Assembly (NCBI GenBank): GCA_964485515.1
Contig: CAZALT010000085.1
Coordinates: forward strand, 1-14,912
DNA length: 14,912 nt
Source of the DNA: CAZALT01 sp964485515
Lineage (GTDB): Bacteria; Actinomycetota; Acidimicrobiia; Acidimicrobiales; Acidimicrobilacustridaceae
Reading direction: 5' to 3'
The notes under the pieces were generated by a model that was given only the letters and a program-made list of their open reading frames with translations, did not search any database and was not told where the DNA came from. The first letter of the stretch is position 1, and each line of letters begins with the position of its first letter. The position numbers and the translations under genes are program-made. Positions 13,599 through 14,912 of the stretch are shown piece after piece.

Positions 13599-14408
13599 GT
13601 GAGAGCAGTTGTCATCGGAGCGTCGAGCGGACTCGGACGGTGCATCGGCATCGGACTCGCGCGAGGAGGTGCCCGCGTCGCACTGATGGCGCGACGAGCT
13701 GATCGGCTGGAAGATGCGGTCGCCGAGGCCGGCGACAATGCCACGGCGATCGTGTGCGACGTCACCGACGACGCGTCGGCGGAGCAGGCCATTGCTCAGG
13801 CCGCCGAGGCCATGGGCGGCATCGACGGCATCGTCTACGCCCCGGCCATCGGTCCGCTGGTCAAACTGGTCGACACCGACGTGGCGACCTGGCGCCAGGT
13901 CTTCGACACCAACGTGATCGGTGCGGCCTCGATCACCGCTGCGGCGCTGCCCCATCTCCAGGCGTCATCGGGAACCGCCATCTACCTGTCTTCGGTCAGC
14001 TCGACCGGGGCGGTGTGGCCCGGCCTCGCCACCTACGCGGTCAGCAAGGCGGCGCTCAACAAACTGGTCGACGCGTGGCGGGCCGAACATCCGGAACTGG
14101 GCTTCACCTGCCTCACGGTGGGGGAGTGCGCCGGCGGCGCAGGCGACTCGATGACACAGTTTGCCGACGGCTGGGATGGGGACCTCGCTATGGAGCTGGT
14201 GCCGGGCTGGGTCGAGAAGGGATACATAACCGGGGCGATGATGGACGTCACCAAACTGGTCGAGGTCGTCGATCAGATCCTGCGCAGCGACCCGTCGGTC
14301 ACCATTTCCGCCGCAACGGTCGCACCCCGGCTTGTCCCGGTCGACCATCACCCCGACCGCGCCGAGGTCGCCGCGGAGCTCGAACGCAAGGCGGCAGAAT
14401 CGCGCTGA
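13599..14408 (+). CDS. Short-chain dehydrogenase/reductase, NADP-type
   Basis: A 269-residue SDR starting at a GTG with GGAG eight bases upstream. It has GASSGLG (7-13), a basic pair Arg32-Arg33 after strand 2 (suggesting NADP(H)), Asp54-Val55, VYAPA (79-83) in place of NNAG, Asn105, Ser131/132 in YLSSVSS, and Tyr146/Lys150 in YAVSK. The C-terminal region diverges from classical members: TVGECAGGAGDSMTQF takes the place of the usual PG-x-x-x-T, and a charged tail ERKAAESR follows. It lies 108 bp after the binding-protein gene and may be co-transcribed. Substrate unknown; a reductive role on a keto group is inferred from cofactor type. Confidence 0.88.
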   Translation: MRAVVIGASSGLGRCIGIGLARGGARVALMARRADRLEDAVAEAGDNATAIVCDVTDDASAEQAIAQAAEAMGGIDGIVYAPAIGPLVKLVDTDVATWRQVFDTNVIGAASITAAALPHLQASSGTAIYLSSVSSTGAVWPGLATYAVSKAALNKLVDAWRAEHPELGFTCLTVGECAGGAGDSMTQFADGWDGDLAMELVPGWVEKGYITGAMMDVTKLVEVVDQILRSDPSVTISAATVAPRLVPVDHHPDRAEVAAELERKAAESR

Positions 14409-14479
14409 TCGACTCGCGTCGCTCAGGGAGGAAGCGGTCAGCGGTCACCGTTCGGGTCGTCGATTCTCGCCGGAGGGGA

Positions 14480-14513
14480 GGCGTCGTGGTGGTGAGGGTG
14501 CACCGACGACGCC
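14480..14513. terminator. Candidate bidirectional terminator between convergent genes
   Basis: Arms GGCGTCGT (14480-14487) and ACGACGCC (14506-14513) pair perfectly, extended inwards by GGTG/CACC with one bulged G and a 9-base loop. It occupies the 142-bp gap between the SDR and the convergent tetR fragment. Position and stem strength suggest a terminator for either strand; no T-run is seen. Confidence 0.45.
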
Positions 14514-14550
14514 GCCGAGACCGAGGGTGAGGACGACCACACCGAACGGC

Positions 14551-14912
14551 TCAGGCAGAAGCGTGCTCGTCGTCGTCGCCGCCGAGGGTGCGATCGAACA
14601 CAAAGGCGATCGCAGCGACGAGATCAGCCGAGTCGGCCGCTCCCCAGTACTTGTTCAAGGCCGGCGCCTGCATCGCTGCGAGGTCGACCATGATGTTCAG
14701 CACCGCGCCGAGGGCGACGGGGTGCAGCTTCGGATCGATCCGCCCGTCGCGTTGACCGGCCTCGATGTAGTGGTGGAGTGCTTCGGCAGAGGGTCGAAAC
14801 GCCTCGTTGGCGACCTGCTGGTGGCGCTCGTCTCCCGCGATGATCGCCATGTGGCGGGCCGTGAGCAGAGATCGGTGTTCATCCCAGTAGGCGAAGTACT
14901 GCTCGATGAACG
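14551..14912 (-). CDS. TetR-type regulator 3, C-terminal part (start beyond right edge)
   Basis: The open frame runs from beyond the right edge to the stop at 14551. The visible 119 residues begin FIEQYFAYWDEHRSLLTARH and continue through AIIAGDERHQQVANEAFRPS, ALHHYIEAGQRDGRIDPKLH and ALGAVLNIMVDLAAM, ending in an acidic tail GGDDDEHASA. The pattern of a YW-x-x-HR-x-LL helix, an I-x-A-G-x-x-D-x-R-Hp region and EAGQRDGRID-x-x-LHP is typical of the ligand-binding half of TetR-family proteins that regulate fatty acid or lipid genes. The DNA-binding domain is outside the window. An internal Met at 14850 is not the real start because the frame and the family similarity continue upstream. It could be the regulator of the CTTAACT palindromes, but this is only proximity. 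Confidence 0.75.
   Translation of the reverse strand, partial: FIEQYFAYWDEHRSLLTARHMAIIAGDERHQQVANEAFRPSAEALHHYIEAGQRDGRIDPKLHPVALGAVLNIMVDLAAMQAPALNKYWGAADSADLVAAIAFVFDRTLGGDDDEHASA

Noticed and set aside
12192..13955. 587-codon open frame on the minus strand
   Set aside because: It is antisense to the solute-binding protein and the next SDR, both of which have clear family motifs. Its composition is the Arg/Val/Gly-rich shadow expected in high-G+C DNA.
1..14912. CRISPR arrays, tRNA/rRNA genes, insertion sequences, attachment sites
   Set aside because: No regularly spaced repeats, cloverleaf-like segments, transposase motifs or flanking direct repeats were seen on reading.

Overview
The window reads as chromosomal DNA of a high-G+C actinobacterium (about two thirds G+C by eye). 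It has GTG starts, a lipoprotein oligopeptide-type binding protein, actinobacterial-style amidohydrolase and luciferase-like genes, and a TANNNT -10 element next to an apparently leaderless regulator. The mix of P450, aldehyde dehydrogenase, SDRs, CaiB/BaiF enzyme, thiolase and several TetR regulators is typical of lipid, steroid or terpenoid catabolic islands in Mycobacteriales and Acidimicrobiia. The exact taxon cannot be read from the sequence.

Layout. Bases 1-73 (minus) hold the N-terminus of a probable luciferase-like flavin/F420 monooxygenase. Upstream of it on the minus strand lies a set transcribed leftwards in the order aldehyde dehydrogenase (3699-2242), cytochrome P450 (2182-944) and TetR regulator 1 (833-123). 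A 126-bp gap with a striking double palindrome precedes this set. Next comes a second minus-strand set: TetR regulator 2 (6474-5782), an SDR (5744-4971) and a racemase/CoA-transferase (4974-3826). Facing it across a 93-bp divergent spacer with a large dyad is a plus-strand set: amidohydrolase (6568-7836), NTF2-like protein (7918-8352), SDR (8349-9098) and a 3-alpha-HSD-like SDR (9192-10013). A 331-bp gap follows. It holds three stem-loops and an AT-rich TTGACA/palindrome element. A thiolase runs leftwards (11523-10345). Across a divergent spacer containing the same palindrome type stands a solute-binding lipoprotein (11739-13490), followed by another SDR (13599-14408). The C-terminal part of a third TetR-type regulator (minus) runs off the right edge.

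How the parts may fit. A P450 plus SDRs and an aldehyde dehydrogenase can turn a methyl or alcohol group into a carboxylate. A CaiB/BaiF enzyme of the alpha-methylacyl-CoA racemase type and a thiolase can act on the resulting branched acyl-CoA. The amidohydrolase, NTF2-like protein and SDRs could act on a ring or oxygenated intermediate, and the binding protein could capture substrate outside the cell. No acyl-CoA ligase, acyl-CoA dehydrogenase, enoyl-CoA hydratase, ferredoxin or transporter permease is in the window, so the pathway is incomplete here and the substrate is not known.

The most interesting layer is regulatory. TetR 1 and TetR 2 are full-length paralogues, and the two candidate operators near their operons share an 11-base half-site with one difference. 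A separate CTTAACT-N6-AGTTARG palindrome occurs at two places around the thiolase. I saw no tRNA, rRNA, CRISPR array, insertion sequence or phage gene.
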